Assembly: GCF_000718095.1 (NCBI RefSeq)
Contig: NZ_JOEI01000019.1
Span: 124,001 to 188,000 of the forward strand
DNA: 64,000 nucleotides
DNA from: Streptomyces scopuliridis RB72
Lineage (GTDB): Bacteria; Actinomycetota; Actinomycetes; Streptomycetales; Streptomycetaceae
Reading direction: 5' to 3'
This document shows positions 1 to 8,062 of the stretch, piece by piece; position 1 is the first letter of the stretch; each line of letters begins with the position of its first letter. The translations under genes and the position numbers were made by a program. The notes beneath the pieces were generated by a model. It was not told the origin of the DNA and did no database searches. It saw nothing but the letters and a program-made list of their open reading frames with translations.

Positions 1-1
1 G

Positions 2-46
2 CAGCTGAGGTACTACGGGATCGTCTGGGCCGAGCGGGCCGGGTGA
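2..46 (+). CDS. C-terminal tail of a gene cut by the window start
   Basis: An open frame runs from the first bases to a TGA at 44-46 and encodes QLRYYGIVWAERAG. The aromatic-rich, actinomycete-like composition and the following hairpin suggest the end of a real gene entering from the left. With 14 residues no family can be assigned. Confidence 0.4.
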   Translation, partial: QLRYYGIVWAERAG

Positions 47-61
47 TGATCCGGTGTCACC

Positions 62-81
62 CGGCCCGCACGGACGGGCCG
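62..81. terminator. Hairpin between convergent genes
   Basis: CGGCCCG at 62-68 pairs exactly with CGGGCCG at 75-81 around a 6-base loop. It lies between the tail of a plus-strand gene and the end of a minus-strand small ORF, where a bidirectional terminator is expected. There is no T-run, as is usual in Streptomyces. The stem is short. Confidence 0.4.
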
Positions 82-98
82 CCGCGCCGTGTCCCCGG

Positions 99-317
99 CT
101 ATCCGCGGCGCGCGGTGGGCGTACGGCGGCGCGCCGGCGGCCGGTCGAACACGCTGTCCATGGAAGGCTCGTCCTCCCCCTCGCCGTCGGGCAGCGGGGG
201 CAGCTCCACGGTGTAGCGGGGTTCGAGGAAGATGTCGTGATGCTGCGGACGCGCGTTCGGCGCGGCCCCCGTGCTCGGTTCCTGCGACGGATCCTGACGG
301 GACGGTGAAGAAGGCAT
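99..317 (-). CDS. Small hypothetical protein
   Basis: A 72-residue minus-strand ORF starting at the ATG of 317; an ATG two codons upstream at 323 is also possible. It is rich in Pro, Ser, Glu and Arg, with an acidic middle (DGEGEDEPSMD) and a basic end (RRRTPTARRG). No transmembrane segment, signal peptide or known motif is visible, and it looks largely disordered. The ribosome binding site is weak, so coding status is uncertain. No function can be proposed. Confidence 0.4.
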   Translation of the reverse strand: MPSSPSRQDPSQEPSTGAAPNARPQHHDIFLEPRYTVELPPLPDGEGEDEPSMDSVFDRPPARRRTPTARRG

Positions 318-651
318 GCACAACCGTTCGGAGAGTCGAGCGGCCGCGCGGCCCGAATGCCGATCGACCCGCTGGGAAGGTGTCTACCTCATCATTCCCC
401 GTCCCGCATCACCGCGGGTGACCGGAGCATGGCGCCTCCGGTCCCGGCTGCTCCTCCGGCGTACCGCGTCGGCCGGTTCCACCGGGTGCGGGCCGGGGTG
501 GTGAGAGTGCCCGGCCGCGCATCGCCCACCGGTCGGTGAGCATGCCCGTACGGAGCGGATTCAGGGTACGCGAGAGCGGCGGCGGGACACACATCCGGGA
601 GCCCTTGGGTGGCCCGGTCCCCCGTCGGCGGCGTGTCGGGGTGTCGGGGCG
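318..651. other. Intergenic, no gene seen
   Basis: GC-rich stretch with short overlapping frames that lack ribosome binding sites and protein-like composition. It holds a small palindrome (GGCCGCGCGGCC) near 341-352 and G-rich runs around 640. I see no RNA gene or clear promoter. Confidence 0.4.
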
Positions 652-1203
652 TCAACCCCGGCCGCCCGACGCCCGCGGCAGGCGCTCCAGCAGTCCGCGC
701 AGATCGTCGGCGTGCTCCTCCTCCTGCGCGAGCAGGTCCTCGAAGACCCGGCGGGTGGTGGGATCCCCCTGCCCGAGCCAGTGTGCGATCTCCGTGTACG
801 ACGCGATGGCCACCCGCTCGGCCACCAGATCTTCCTTGATCATCTCGATCAGGTCCGCACTCGCGTCGTACTGGGCGTGGGACCGCTTCGTCAGTGTGTC
901 CGGGTTGAAATCGGGCTCCCCGCCGAGCTGGACGATGCGCTGCGCCAGCCGGTCCGCGTGCAGTTGCTCCTCCCGCGCGTGCTCCAGGAACTCGGCGGCG
1001 ACCGGCTCGGAGTACAGCCCCGTCGCGGTGTAGTAGTGCCGCTTGTACCGCAGGGTGCAGACGATCTCCGTGGCCAGCGCCTCGTTCAGCACCTGGATGA
1101 CACGCCCGACATCGGCTCCGTACGCGTCCGTCACCGGCCCCTTCTCGATCTCCTGGCGCGCCCGCGCGCGGATGGTCTCGATGTCGGTGAGGAACTCGGC
1201 CAT
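652..1203 (-). CDS. Ferritin-like / bacterioferritin-type protein
   Basis: A 183-residue protein of the ferritin-like four-helix superfamily, expected to bind a di-iron centre and to store or detoxify iron in the cytoplasm. The diagnostic pieces are HAREEQLHADR near residue 70 and QEEEHADDL near residue 165, the paired E-x-x-H type ligands, with a glutamate in an intervening helix (LNEALATEIVCTLRY). The start is the ATG at 1203, preceded by AAAGGAAG; a longer frame begins upstream but lacks this site. It stands alone, opposite the next gene. Bacterioferritin, Dps-like or rubrerythrin-like roles cannot be separated by eye. The length fits a bacterioferritin-type protein. Confidence 0.85.
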   Translation of the reverse strand: MAEFLTDIETIRARARQEIEKGPVTDAYGADVGRVIQVLNEALATEIVCTLRYKRHYYTATGLYSEPVAAEFLEHAREEQLHADRLAQRIVQLGGEPDFNPDTLTKRSHAQYDASADLIEMIKEDLVAERVAIASYTEIAHWLGQGDPTTRRVFEDLLAQEEEHADDLRGLLERLPRASGGRG

Positions 1204-1376
1204 GGCCGTGCACTTCCTTTCGTACCCAACGAGCATTGCGTGTGTGAACCTTCGCCTGCCCCGTCCCTTCCCCGTACGCGCCCGGACCGCTGTGGTTCGC
1301 GTACCCGCTCATCCACACGGCCCTATCGGACCGGCGGGCGGGGTCCGGGCGAGCCGGGCGCGGGAAGGGTGAGGTC

Positions 1377-2609
1377 GTGCGTCGTGTCCGAAAGGCCGTG
1401 AGAGAGCCGGTGGCCGAGCTGGTGAAGGGGCGGCGCCCGCAGCCGGTCCTGGTACAGACGGTGCGGTCGGCCGCCGCCGCGACGATCGCGTATGTCGTCG
1501 CCCTGCGGCTGAGCAGCGAGCCCGCGCCGCTGACCGCTCCCCTGACGGCGCTGCTCGTCGTGCAGGTCACGCTCTACTCGACCCTGACCACCGGCATCCG
1601 CAGGGTGAACTCCGTTGTCGCGGGGGTGCTGGTCGCCAGCGGTTTCAGTGTGCTGGTCGGGCTGACCTGGTGGAGCCTGGGGCTGATCATCGTGGCCTCG
1701 CTGATCGTCGGGCGGCTGGTCCGGGTGAGCGAGTTCGTGCCGGAGGTCGCGATCAGCGCGATGCTCGTCCTCGGCGTGACACGGGTGGCGTCCACCGCCT
1801 GGGACCGGGTGCTGGAGACGCTGATCGGCGCGGTGGTGGGGCTGCTGTTCAACTTCCTGTTCGTGCCGCCGGTGTGGGTCCGTACCGCCGGCGAGTCCAT
1901 CGAGGATCTGTCGCGCCGTATGCGCCAGTTGCTGTTGCGTATCGGGGAGGGGCTGACGGAACCCACTCCGGTCGAGCGCGCCGCCGACCGGCTGCACGAG
2001 GCGCGCCGGCTCGACCACGACATCAGCGAGGTGGACGCGGATCTCCGGCAGGCCGAGGACAGCGTCCGGCTCAACCCCCGGGTCAAGGAGGGGCTGCTGC
2101 ACCGCGTGGTGCTGCGTACCGGTCTCGACACGCTGGAGATCTGCACGGTGGTGCTGCGCGTACTGGCCAGGACACTGACCGACCTCGCCAAGGAGCGTAC
2201 GGAGGAGCCGCTGTTCCCACAGGAGGTGGGGATCGCGCTGAAGGAACTGCTGGCGCGTGTCGCCGACGCCGTCGTGAGCTTCGCCGTACTGGTCACCACG
2301 GAGGCCAGCCAGAGCGCCGAGACCGCGGAGTCACGGCTCGCCGAGGATCTGGAAGCGGCGAGCGTGAGCCGGGAACGGCTGGCCGGGCTGTTGCTGGAGG
2401 GCGTCCAGCGCCACCCCCGTCAGTGGCAGCTCCATGGCGCGCTGCTCGCGGAGATCGACCGGATCCTGGACGAGCTGGACATGGAGAACCGCTCCAAGCG
2501 GTTGATGGAGGAGCTGGACCGCGCCTCTCGCGAAACGCGTGAGCGATACCCCCGGCTGGCCGCCGTGTGGCAATGGGTACGGGAAGCGCTGCCGGGGCCG
2601 CGCGGATAA
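1377..2609 (+). CDS. FUSC / aromatic-acid-exporter-type membrane protein
   Basis: A 410-residue protein. Residues about 25-165 form five or six hydrophobic helices (for example TIAYVVALRL, SVVAGVLVASGFSVLVGLTW, LLFNFLFVPPVWV). The remaining two thirds are charged and helical, matching the FUSC/ArAE layout of a membrane half and a cytosolic half. In that family the proteins are thought to export aromatic or other organic acids; the substrate here is unknown. The GTG at 1377 follows GGGAAGGGTGAGG. It is monocistronic and divergent from the ferritin-like gene. The family call rests on topology and fold-like features, not on a catalytic motif. Confidence 0.75.
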   Translation: MRRVRKAVREPVAELVKGRRPQPVLVQTVRSAAAATIAYVVALRLSSEPAPLTAPLTALLVVQVTLYSTLTTGIRRVNSVVAGVLVASGFSVLVGLTWWSLGLIIVASLIVGRLVRVSEFVPEVAISAMLVLGVTRVASTAWDRVLETLIGAVVGLLFNFLFVPPVWVRTAGESIEDLSRRMRQLLLRIGEGLTEPTPVERAADRLHEARRLDHDISEVDADLRQAEDSVRLNPRVKEGLLHRVVLRTGLDTLEICTVVLRVLARTLTDLAKERTEEPLFPQEVGIALKELLARVADAVVSFAVLVTTEASQSAETAESRLAEDLEAASVSRERLAGLLLEGVQRHPRQWQLHGALLAEIDRILDELDMENRSKRLMEELDRASRETRERYPRLAAVWQWVREALPGPRG

Positions 2610-3040
2610 AGGCCGGCCGATATACCGAACCAGGAATGGACGCAGCGGTGCTGGGCTTCTCCCGGCCACCGCCGTGGCGTGAATCGCTCGTTCGCGGAGC
2701 AACGGGAAACTCCGGCCGGATTATTGACGGAGTTTTTGCCGAGAACACATGGAGACGAGGTGTATTCGGGCGGGGAAGCCGTCGGCCGCCCCCTCCGCGC
2801 CCCGCAATCATGGGCGCCATCAGCGAGGACGACGGGAACCGGCCGCGCGGCCGGATGTGATCAGCGGCTTCGCTCCCGCCGCCCACGCGCGCCGCGCGGC
2901 CCGTTTTCCGGCGTCTCAGCAGGTCCATGGGGTGTGCGGAGAGGGCGAGTTGGGTGGGGCGGTTGATGAGACCGGTCCGAATGGCGGTACTGTGCGCGCG
3001 CGCCGTCATCGTGGGCGGCGCGGTTATCGCGGAGGATTTT
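2610..3040. other. Intergenic, no convincing gene
   Basis: About 430 bases with a less GC-rich patch at roughly 2690-2760 that may hold promoter or leader sequence. Several overlapping frames cross it, but none has a Streptomyces-like codon pattern or a good ribosome binding site. I see no strong hairpin after the FUSC gene. Confidence 0.4.
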
Positions 3041-3694
3041 GTGACTCTATTCAGCGGATCATGGCGGCGCAGAAGCGCCCTCATAACCGTCGCTACGGCA
3101 AGTGCGCTCGGGGTCGGCCTGTCGGCCGTTCCCGCCGTCGCGCACACGCCGACGTGGTCGGTGACCTGCTCCGAGGTCAGCCTCGACCTGACCGCCTACG
3201 GCAACAGCGACAAGAACACGGTGACGGTCACCGTGGACGGCAAGGACCTGCTGCCCACCGAGAATTTCAAGAACGACTTCCACAAGAAGCTCGAACTTCC
3301 CGAGCACAAGAGCGAGCTGAGCGTTCGTCTCATCGTGGTGGCCGCCGACGGCGACCAGTTCTCCAGGGACGAGACGAAGACCGCTCCGGTCTGCGAGGAG
3401 TCCACCCCGCCGCCGTCCTCGGAGGCCCCGACGCCGACTCCGACGCCTTCGGAGGAGACGCCGACCACCGAGACTCCCAAGCCGACGCCTTCGTCGACGG
3501 TCACGCCCACGGACGAGGCCAGCAGCTCGGCGCCCGCGGTTCCCTCGTCGCAGCCGAGCCCGGCCGGGGACGACCTCGCCGAGACGGGTTCCTCCAGCGC
3601 CACCCCGCTGATCGCCGGTGCGGCCGCTGTCGTACTGGTCGCCGGTGCGGGCATCATGTGGGCCTCGCGCAAGCGTCGTACCGCGGGCAACTGA
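3041..3694 (+). CDS. LAETG-anchored cell-wall surface protein
   Basis: A 217-residue secreted protein. It has a signal peptide (basic SWRRRSALIT, then a hydrophobic core ending at VPAVAHT), an exported domain of about 100 residues, a Pro/Thr/Ser/Glu stalk at roughly 125-178, and then LAETG at 179-183, a hydrophobic helix and RKRR. This is a sortase sorting signal of the LAxTG class used by Streptomyces class E sortases, so the protein should be covalently attached to peptidoglycan. The start is the GTG at 3041 behind GGAGG; an upstream in-frame ATG would destroy the signal peptide. The exported domain is not recognised. No sortase gene is adjacent. Confidence 0.85.
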   Translation: MTLFSGSWRRRSALITVATASALGVGLSAVPAVAHTPTWSVTCSEVSLDLTAYGNSDKNTVTVTVDGKDLLPTENFKNDFHKKLELPEHKSELSVRLIVVAADGDQFSRDETKTAPVCEESTPPPSSEAPTPTPTPSEETPTTETPKPTPSSTVTPTDEASSSAPAVPSSQPSPAGDDLAETGSSSATPLIAGAAAVVLVAGAGIMWASRKRRTAGN

Positions 3695-3937
3695 CCGACC
3701 GCTCGACACACCGCCCCGCCGCCACGCCGGACGCCGTCCGGACTTCCACCGCCAACACTCGGCGGCCCTGACAGTGGTGACCCGGCCATGAGGCATGGAC
3801 CGGACGACTGCTCGCCCGCCAGGGGCGCGTCGGCCGGACTCCCCGCGGCAGAGGTGGTGTGAAGAAAAGCCGAGGAGGTACGGAGCGGGCGGGCGGCCCC
3901 GGTGGGGCGCCACCCCGACGTACTCCTCGCACCGTGT

Positions 3938-3971
3938 GAGGCCCCGCGGCATCCCCCGTTCGCGGGGCCTC
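3938..3971. terminator. Strong hairpin, probable terminator
   Basis: GAGGCCCCGCG at 3938-3948 pairs perfectly over 11 bp with CGCGGGGCCTC at 3961-3971 around a 12-base loop. It lies about 240 bases after the LAETG gene and 80 bases before the PHP gene. The rest of 3695-4049 shows no gene. Confidence 0.65.
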
Positions 3972-4049
3972 GCCATGCGCGGTGTGACCCCGGCGCGGAC
4001 AATGGACCGGAAAAGCCCGCCGACAGGCCACCGACACACTGGGGGCGCC

Positions 4050-5108
4050 ATGGATCCGGTGGAGGCTCTCGACAGGATCGCCTTTCTGCTGGAGCGCTCG
4101 CGGGCCGAGACCTATCGGGTACGGGCGTTCCGTACCGCCGCCGCGGTGGTGGCGGACATGCCCGCCGACGAGGTCGCGCGGCGCGCCGAGGCCGGCACCC
4201 TCGGCCGGGTGCGCGGCATCGGTCCCAAGACGTCACAGGTCGTCGAAGCCGTGGTGAAGGGCTCCGTACCGGAGTATCTGGCGCGGCTGGAGCGGGAGGC
4301 CGCCGGGCCGCTCGCGGAGCGCGGACACACACTGCGCGCGGCGCTGCGCGGTGACTGCCATCTGCACTCGGACTGGTCGGACGGCGGCAGCCCCATCGAG
4401 GAGATGGGACGGACGGCCGCCGCGCTCGGTCATGAATGGGCCGTGCTCACGGACCACTCCCCCACCCTGACCGTGGCCCGGGGTCTGACGGCCGGGCGGC
4501 TGCGCGAGCAGCTCGATGTGATCGCCGGACTCAATGAGCGGTGGGCGCCGTTCCGGCTGCTGACCGGCATCGAGTGCGACATCCTGCCGGACGGCTCGCT
4601 CGACCAGGAGCCGGAACTGCTCGACCGGCTCGATCTGGTGGTGGCGTCCGTCCACTCGAAGCTGCGCATGGACGCCGCTCCGATGACACGGCGCATGATC
4701 GCCGCCGTCCGCAATCCGCTCACCGATGTGCTGGGGCACTGCACGGGACGGCTGGTCATCGGACGGAGTCGGCGGGACCGCGGCGGGTCGGGCGGCAGCC
4801 GGCCGGAGTCGGTGTTCGACGCGGACGCGGTGTTCGAGGCGTGCGCCGAATCCGGCACCGCGGTGGAGATCAACAGCAGGCCCGAGCGGCTCGACCCGCC
4901 CCGTCGGCTGCTGCGCCGGGCGGTGGCGGCCGGGGTCTTCTTCGCCATCGACACGGACGCGCACGCGCCGGGCCAGCTCGACTGGCAACTCCTGGGCTGC
5001 GCGCGGGCGGAGGAGTGCGACGTGCCCGCCGACCGGGTCATCAACACCTGGCCGGCCGAGGGGCTGCGGGAGTGGACGCGGACCCGGCGGGCACCGGCCT
5101 CGGGCTGA
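4050..5108 (+). CDS. PolX-like PHP-domain phosphoesterase
   Basis: A 352-residue protein. Residues 1-80 resemble the helix-hairpin-helix part of family X DNA polymerases (RVRGIGPKTSQVVEAVV). From about 100 onward it has the PHP metal-site motifs: DCHLHSDWSDG, LTDHS, VASVHSK and, near the end, DTDAHAP. It therefore looks like the DNA-binding and PHP ends of a bacterial PolX without the nucleotidyltransferase domain. PHP domains are metal-dependent phosphoesterases, and in PolX the domain supplies 3'-end processing, so a DNA-repair role is plausible but inferred. The start is the ATG at 4050 after GGGGGC. It is a single gene converging on the HAD gene. Confidence 0.85.
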   Translation: MDPVEALDRIAFLLERSRAETYRVRAFRTAAAVVADMPADEVARRAEAGTLGRVRGIGPKTSQVVEAVVKGSVPEYLARLEREAAGPLAERGHTLRAALRGDCHLHSDWSDGGSPIEEMGRTAAALGHEWAVLTDHSPTLTVARGLTAGRLREQLDVIAGLNERWAPFRLLTGIECDILPDGSLDQEPELLDRLDLVVASVHSKLRMDAAPMTRRMIAAVRNPLTDVLGHCTGRLVIGRSRRDRGGSGGSRPESVFDADAVFEACAESGTAVEINSRPERLDPPRRLLRRAVAAGVFFAIDTDAHAPGQLDWQLLGCARAEECDVPADRVINTWPAEGLREWTRTRRAPASG

Positions 5109-5151
5109 CCGCCCTCGCCGAGCCCGTACGGTGCGTACGGCTGAGCGGGGC

Positions 5152-5826
5152 TCAGCGGCCGTCCAGCTCGGCGAACAGGCTGGTGTCGAGGCGGGCCAGC
5201 AGATCGGTCGGATCCTCGTACACCTCCACGGCTCCCGTGGACTCCAGGGCGGCGCGCGGAATGCCGCCCGACAGCAGGGCGACGGGGCGGACACCGGCTC
5301 GGGTCGCCGCCTCCATGTCCCACACCGAGTCGCCGACGAACACCGCCAGCTCCGCGGGCACTCCGGCCAGTGCCAGCGCCCGGTCGACCGGGTAGGGCGC
5401 GGGCTTGCCCGCCGGCACGTCGTCCGCGCCCGTCGTCCCCAGGATGACGTCGTCGGCGTCGATCGCCGCGCGCAGCGCGGTGATCTCGGCCTCGCCCGCC
5501 GAGGTGGCGAGCACGATCCGCCAGCCGCGGTCGGCCAGCGACCGCAGGAGATCACCCGCCCCCTCGAAGGCGGGCAGCCGGTCCAGACAGGTCCCGTACA
5601 GCGTGGTGTGCGCGGCGCTGATCCGCGCGTCCTGGCCGCGGTCGCGCTCGTCGCCGAGCAGATGCGCGATCAGCTCACCGGAGCCGAGCCCGATCGCCCG
5701 GTGGATTGCCGACATCGGCACCGTATGCCCGGCCTGGCGGAACGCCTCCCACCAGGCGGTCACATGGAGGTGATTGGTGTCGACGAGCGTTCCGTCGATG
5801 TCGAACAGTGCCGCGCGCGTCGCCAT
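5152..5826 (-). CDS. HAD-superfamily phosphatase
   Basis: A 224-residue cytosolic hydrolase. Motif I is ALFDIDGTLVDTN at residues 5-17, with the nucleophilic Asp followed by the acid/base Asp. Motif II is VLATSAGE, and the late motif VFVGDSVWDMEAA carries the metal-binding Asp residues. The cap has the size and layout of the beta-phosphoglucomutase/phosphoglycolate phosphatase subgroup. The substrate cannot be read from sequence. The ATG at 5826 was chosen because the HAD core begins immediately after it; an upstream frame adds only a Pro/Gly-rich stretch. Confidence 0.88.
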   Translation of the reverse strand: MATRAALFDIDGTLVDTNHLHVTAWWEAFRQAGHTVPMSAIHRAIGLGSGELIAHLLGDERDRGQDARISAAHTTLYGTCLDRLPAFEGAGDLLRSLADRGWRIVLATSAGEAEITALRAAIDADDVILGTTGADDVPAGKPAPYPVDRALALAGVPAELAVFVGDSVWDMEAATRAGVRPVALLSGGIPRAALESTGAVEVYEDPTDLLARLDTSLFAELDGR

Positions 5827-5963
5827 GTGTGTCCCGTTCCCGTTCGGGTCGGGCCCCGGGGACACGCCCCGGCGCCCCGGATGCCTGGAGCAACGTCTTG
5901 ATCATGCCGTCTTCTCCCGGCCCGGAACGGGTTGAGCGGGGCCGTACGGGTGAGCGACCGGCC

Positions 5964-6692
5964 CTACGCGTACAGACCGTCGAGCCAGTTGCGCCACGCG
6001 CCCTCGATCGCCTTGGAGTCGGCGCCGGGCGCGAAGTCGTGCACGCTGATCCCCACCGGCGCGCCGAAGTGGTTCCTGCCGAACAGCCGGTACATCGCCG
6101 TGTCGGTGCGCAGACCGACGAAGTACGGATTGCGGTAGTCGACAACGGCCTCGACGGGCCCCGCGCCGGGCGCCTCGATCCGTACGGTCGTCCCCTCCGC
6201 CACCTCGTCCGGCAGCCCGAGCCCCCGGCTCGCGACTTCGAGCGCGCCCGCGGCCTGAGAGGCTGCGGGTCCGTCCACGGTGGCGAACACCGCCGTGCGT
6301 CCGGTGAAGTGCAGCAGATACTGGCGCAGTGTGTGCAGATAGAAGTCGGTGTGCTTGGAGGCACCGTCGTACTGGTTGTCCCAGTCCTCGACGAGGATGC
6401 CGCTGTGGACGTACCGCACCCACGAACCGCCGCCCTCGCGCGGCTCGATGACATGGTCGAGCTGGTTCAGCGTCTGCTGCGACATCCCTTCGACGTTCTC
6501 GACCCGGCCGGTCAGCCGCCTCGGCGGGTCCCAGGCCGTGACGGTGCCGCCGTGCGGCGCCGCGCCACCCTCGCGGGGCTCGTACTCCATGGGCCACAGC
6601 CAGCCCGCCGTACCGGTGGTGAGCGCTTCCCAGACCTGCTCGGGACTCGCGTCCACCTCGAACTCGCGGACGATCTCGAATTCCTTGGACAT
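5964..6692 (-). CDS. SRPBCC (AHSA1-like) domain protein
   Basis: A 242-residue protein beginning KEFEIVREFEVDASPEQVWEALTT, the first strand and helix of the START/AHSA1-type ligand-binding fold, followed by W-rich strands (GWLWPMEYEP) and GGSWVRYVHSG. It lacks obvious catalytic residues. Such proteins bind hydrophobic ligands or act as small chaperones. Its ATG lies 6 bases after the stop of the ArsR-type regulator gene, so the two are one operon; this pairing of an ArsR-like repressor with an SRPBCC protein is common. Transcription is probably controlled by the operator in front of the regulator. Confidence 0.85.
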   Translation of the reverse strand: MSKEFEIVREFEVDASPEQVWEALTTGTAGWLWPMEYEPREGGAAPHGGTVTAWDPPRRLTGRVENVEGMSQQTLNQLDHVIEPREGGGSWVRYVHSGILVEDWDNQYDGASKHTDFYLHTLRQYLLHFTGRTAVFATVDGPAASQAAGALEVASRGLGLPDEVAEGTTVRIEAPGAGPVEAVVDYRNPYFVGLRTDTAMYRLFGRNHFGAPVGISVHDFAPGADSKAIEGAWRNWLDGLYA

Positions 6693-6698
6693 GACGGA

Positions 6699-7364
6699 CT
6701 ACTCCTGTGCGTGTGAGGGTGATGTGGTGGGGGACGCCGGCTCGGGCAGCCGCGCGTCGGCGTCATCGGATGTGACGGCGTCGGGCTTGACGGTGGGATG
6801 GAGCGCGACGACGATCCGGTGATCGCGGCCGTTTTCGGCGTGTGCGTCGTGGTACTTGGCGATCAACGCGCTGACGCCGCGGGTCAGCTCGTCGACGAAG
6901 GCGGCCCGGTCCGCCGCGGAGGCGAAGCGCACCTCCCCGTCGAGCGCGTACGTGGCGAGCCGCTTGCGGGCCTTCGTCGCGCCGGTGATCAGCGCGCCCA
7001 CGTCGCGTACGAGCCGCGCGGCGACCGCGAGCAGCCAGCGCGCGGAGAGCTGGTCGCGGAACCGGGCCGGGTCGGGCTGCACGGCGGCCAGCGCGAGCGG
7101 CGAGATGACATACGAGGCCGCGGTGGCCCGCATCAGCCGCTCGGTGACATTGCCTTTTCTGCGCTCACCCGCCAGCTCCACCAGGCCGTGCCGCTCCAGG
7201 GCCTTGAGGTGGTAGTTCACCTTCTGCCGGGGCAGCCCGACCCGTCCGGCGAGCATCGTCGCCGACGCGGGCCCGACGGCCAGCTCGGCGAGCAGCCGGG
7301 CTCTCATGGGGTCCAGCGAGACGGCTGCCGCCGCCGCGTCCTCGATCACGGTCACGTCCAACAT
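6699..7364 (-). CDS. ArsR-type winged-helix repressor
   Basis: A 221-residue regulator. Residues 15-85 form a winged helix: LDPMRARLLAEL, then SATMLAGRVGLPRQKVNYHLKALERHGLVEL as the recognition helix and following strand, and a wing with ERRKG. No metal-binding Cys pair is present, so this is not a metal sensor. The C-terminal half is helical and may bind the same kind of ligand as the SRPBCC partner. The ATG at 7364 is preceded by GTGGAG. A perfect 14-bp inverted repeat begins only 9 bases upstream, which strongly suggests autorepression of this two-gene operon. Confidence 0.88.
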   Translation of the reverse strand: MLDVTVIEDAAAAAVSLDPMRARLLAELAVGPASATMLAGRVGLPRQKVNYHLKALERHGLVELAGERRKGNVTERLMRATAASYVISPLALAAVQPDPARFRDQLSARWLLAVAARLVRDVGALITGATKARKRLATYALDGEVRFASAADRAAFVDELTRGVSALIAKYHDAHAENGRDHRIVVALHPTVKPDAVTSDDADARLPEPASPTTSPSHAQE

Positions 7365-7372
7365 GGCTCCAC

Positions 7373-7424
7373 TCTCTCACCGACAACTTTTTCTGTCCAG
7401 AACCATTCACTTGTCGGTGAGAGA
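7373..7424. promoter_or_regulatory. Operator: 14-bp perfect inverted repeat
   Basis: TCTCTCACCGACAA at 7373-7386 is exactly repeated in inverted orientation as TTGTCGGTGAGAGA at 7411-7424, with a 24-base AT-richer spacer. The centre-to-centre distance is about 38 bp, close to whole helical turns, so two repressor dimers could bind on one DNA face across the promoter. It sits directly before the ArsR-type gene. Confidence 0.75.
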
Positions 7425-7485
7425 CCCTTCCACTGGCTCGACTGACACGGCCACCGTCGCCTCCCCCGCCGGGACCGGGCGGCGG

Positions 7486-8052
7486 TCACGCGTCCGTACG
7501 ACCGCCGCCCGGCCCCTCGCCCGGCCCGCCCGCTCCGCGCTCCGCACGCGCGTGACGGGCGAGCGCGGGGGGTACGCCCCAGCACAGGACGAACCACACG
7601 GCCATCACGCCGACCAGCCACAGCGCGAGGGTGTGGTTCACCGCCAGCCGCAGGATGAGCAGCAGGGCCGAGGCCATCGTGCAGAAGAGCAGCGCCAGAC
7701 CCACGACGGTCAGCCGGGAGGCCCAGACGACCATCCGCGGCTTCAACCGCAGCCCCGTCAGCAGACGGTGGAACGACACCGGCCCGATCAGCGCGCCGAC
7801 CGCCCCCGCGCCGAGCATCACCGTGACGGTGTAGATGGCTCTGTCGGCGTCCGACAGTTCGGTGAACCGCGCCTGGAAGACGACCGTGAGCAGGAATCCG
7901 AACAGAATCTGCACTCCGGTCTGCGCCACCCGCAGTTCCTGGAGCAGCTCGCCCCAGAGGCGGTCCGCCCGCTCCTCGACGGTCTCGTGCCGGCCATGGC
8001 CCTCCGCGCTCTGTCCCGTCACGCCGTCGTCACCCGTCTTCCTTCCGCTCAC
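7486..8052 (-). CDS. DUF6328-type four-helix membrane protein
   Basis: A 188-residue integral membrane protein with a polar N-terminus (about 30 residues) and the segment LWGELLQELRVAQTGVQILFGFLLTVVFQARF that opens this family. Four hydrophobic helices follow (ILFGFLLTVVF, VMLGAGAVGALIGPVSF, LTVVGLALLFCTMASALLLIL, LWLVGVMAVWFVLCW), then a basic, Gly-rich tail. No catalytic or transport motif is visible and the function is unknown. It lies 10 bases downstream of the NAD kinase stop on the same strand, so co-transcription is likely. The family name is from memory of the signature and is moderately certain. Confidence 0.75.
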   Translation of the reverse strand: MSGRKTGDDGVTGQSAEGHGRHETVEERADRLWGELLQELRVAQTGVQILFGFLLTVVFQARFTELSDADRAIYTVTVMLGAGAVGALIGPVSFHRLLTGLRLKPRMVVWASRLTVVGLALLFCTMASALLLILRLAVNHTLALWLVGVMAVWFVLCWGVPPALARHARAERGAGGPGEGPGGGRTDA

Positions 8053-8062
8053 CGCTCGCCTC

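Noticed and set aside
2567..2860. 97-codon ORF between the FUSC and LAETG genes
   Set aside because: No ribosome site, overlaps the FUSC gene end and has random-looking composition.
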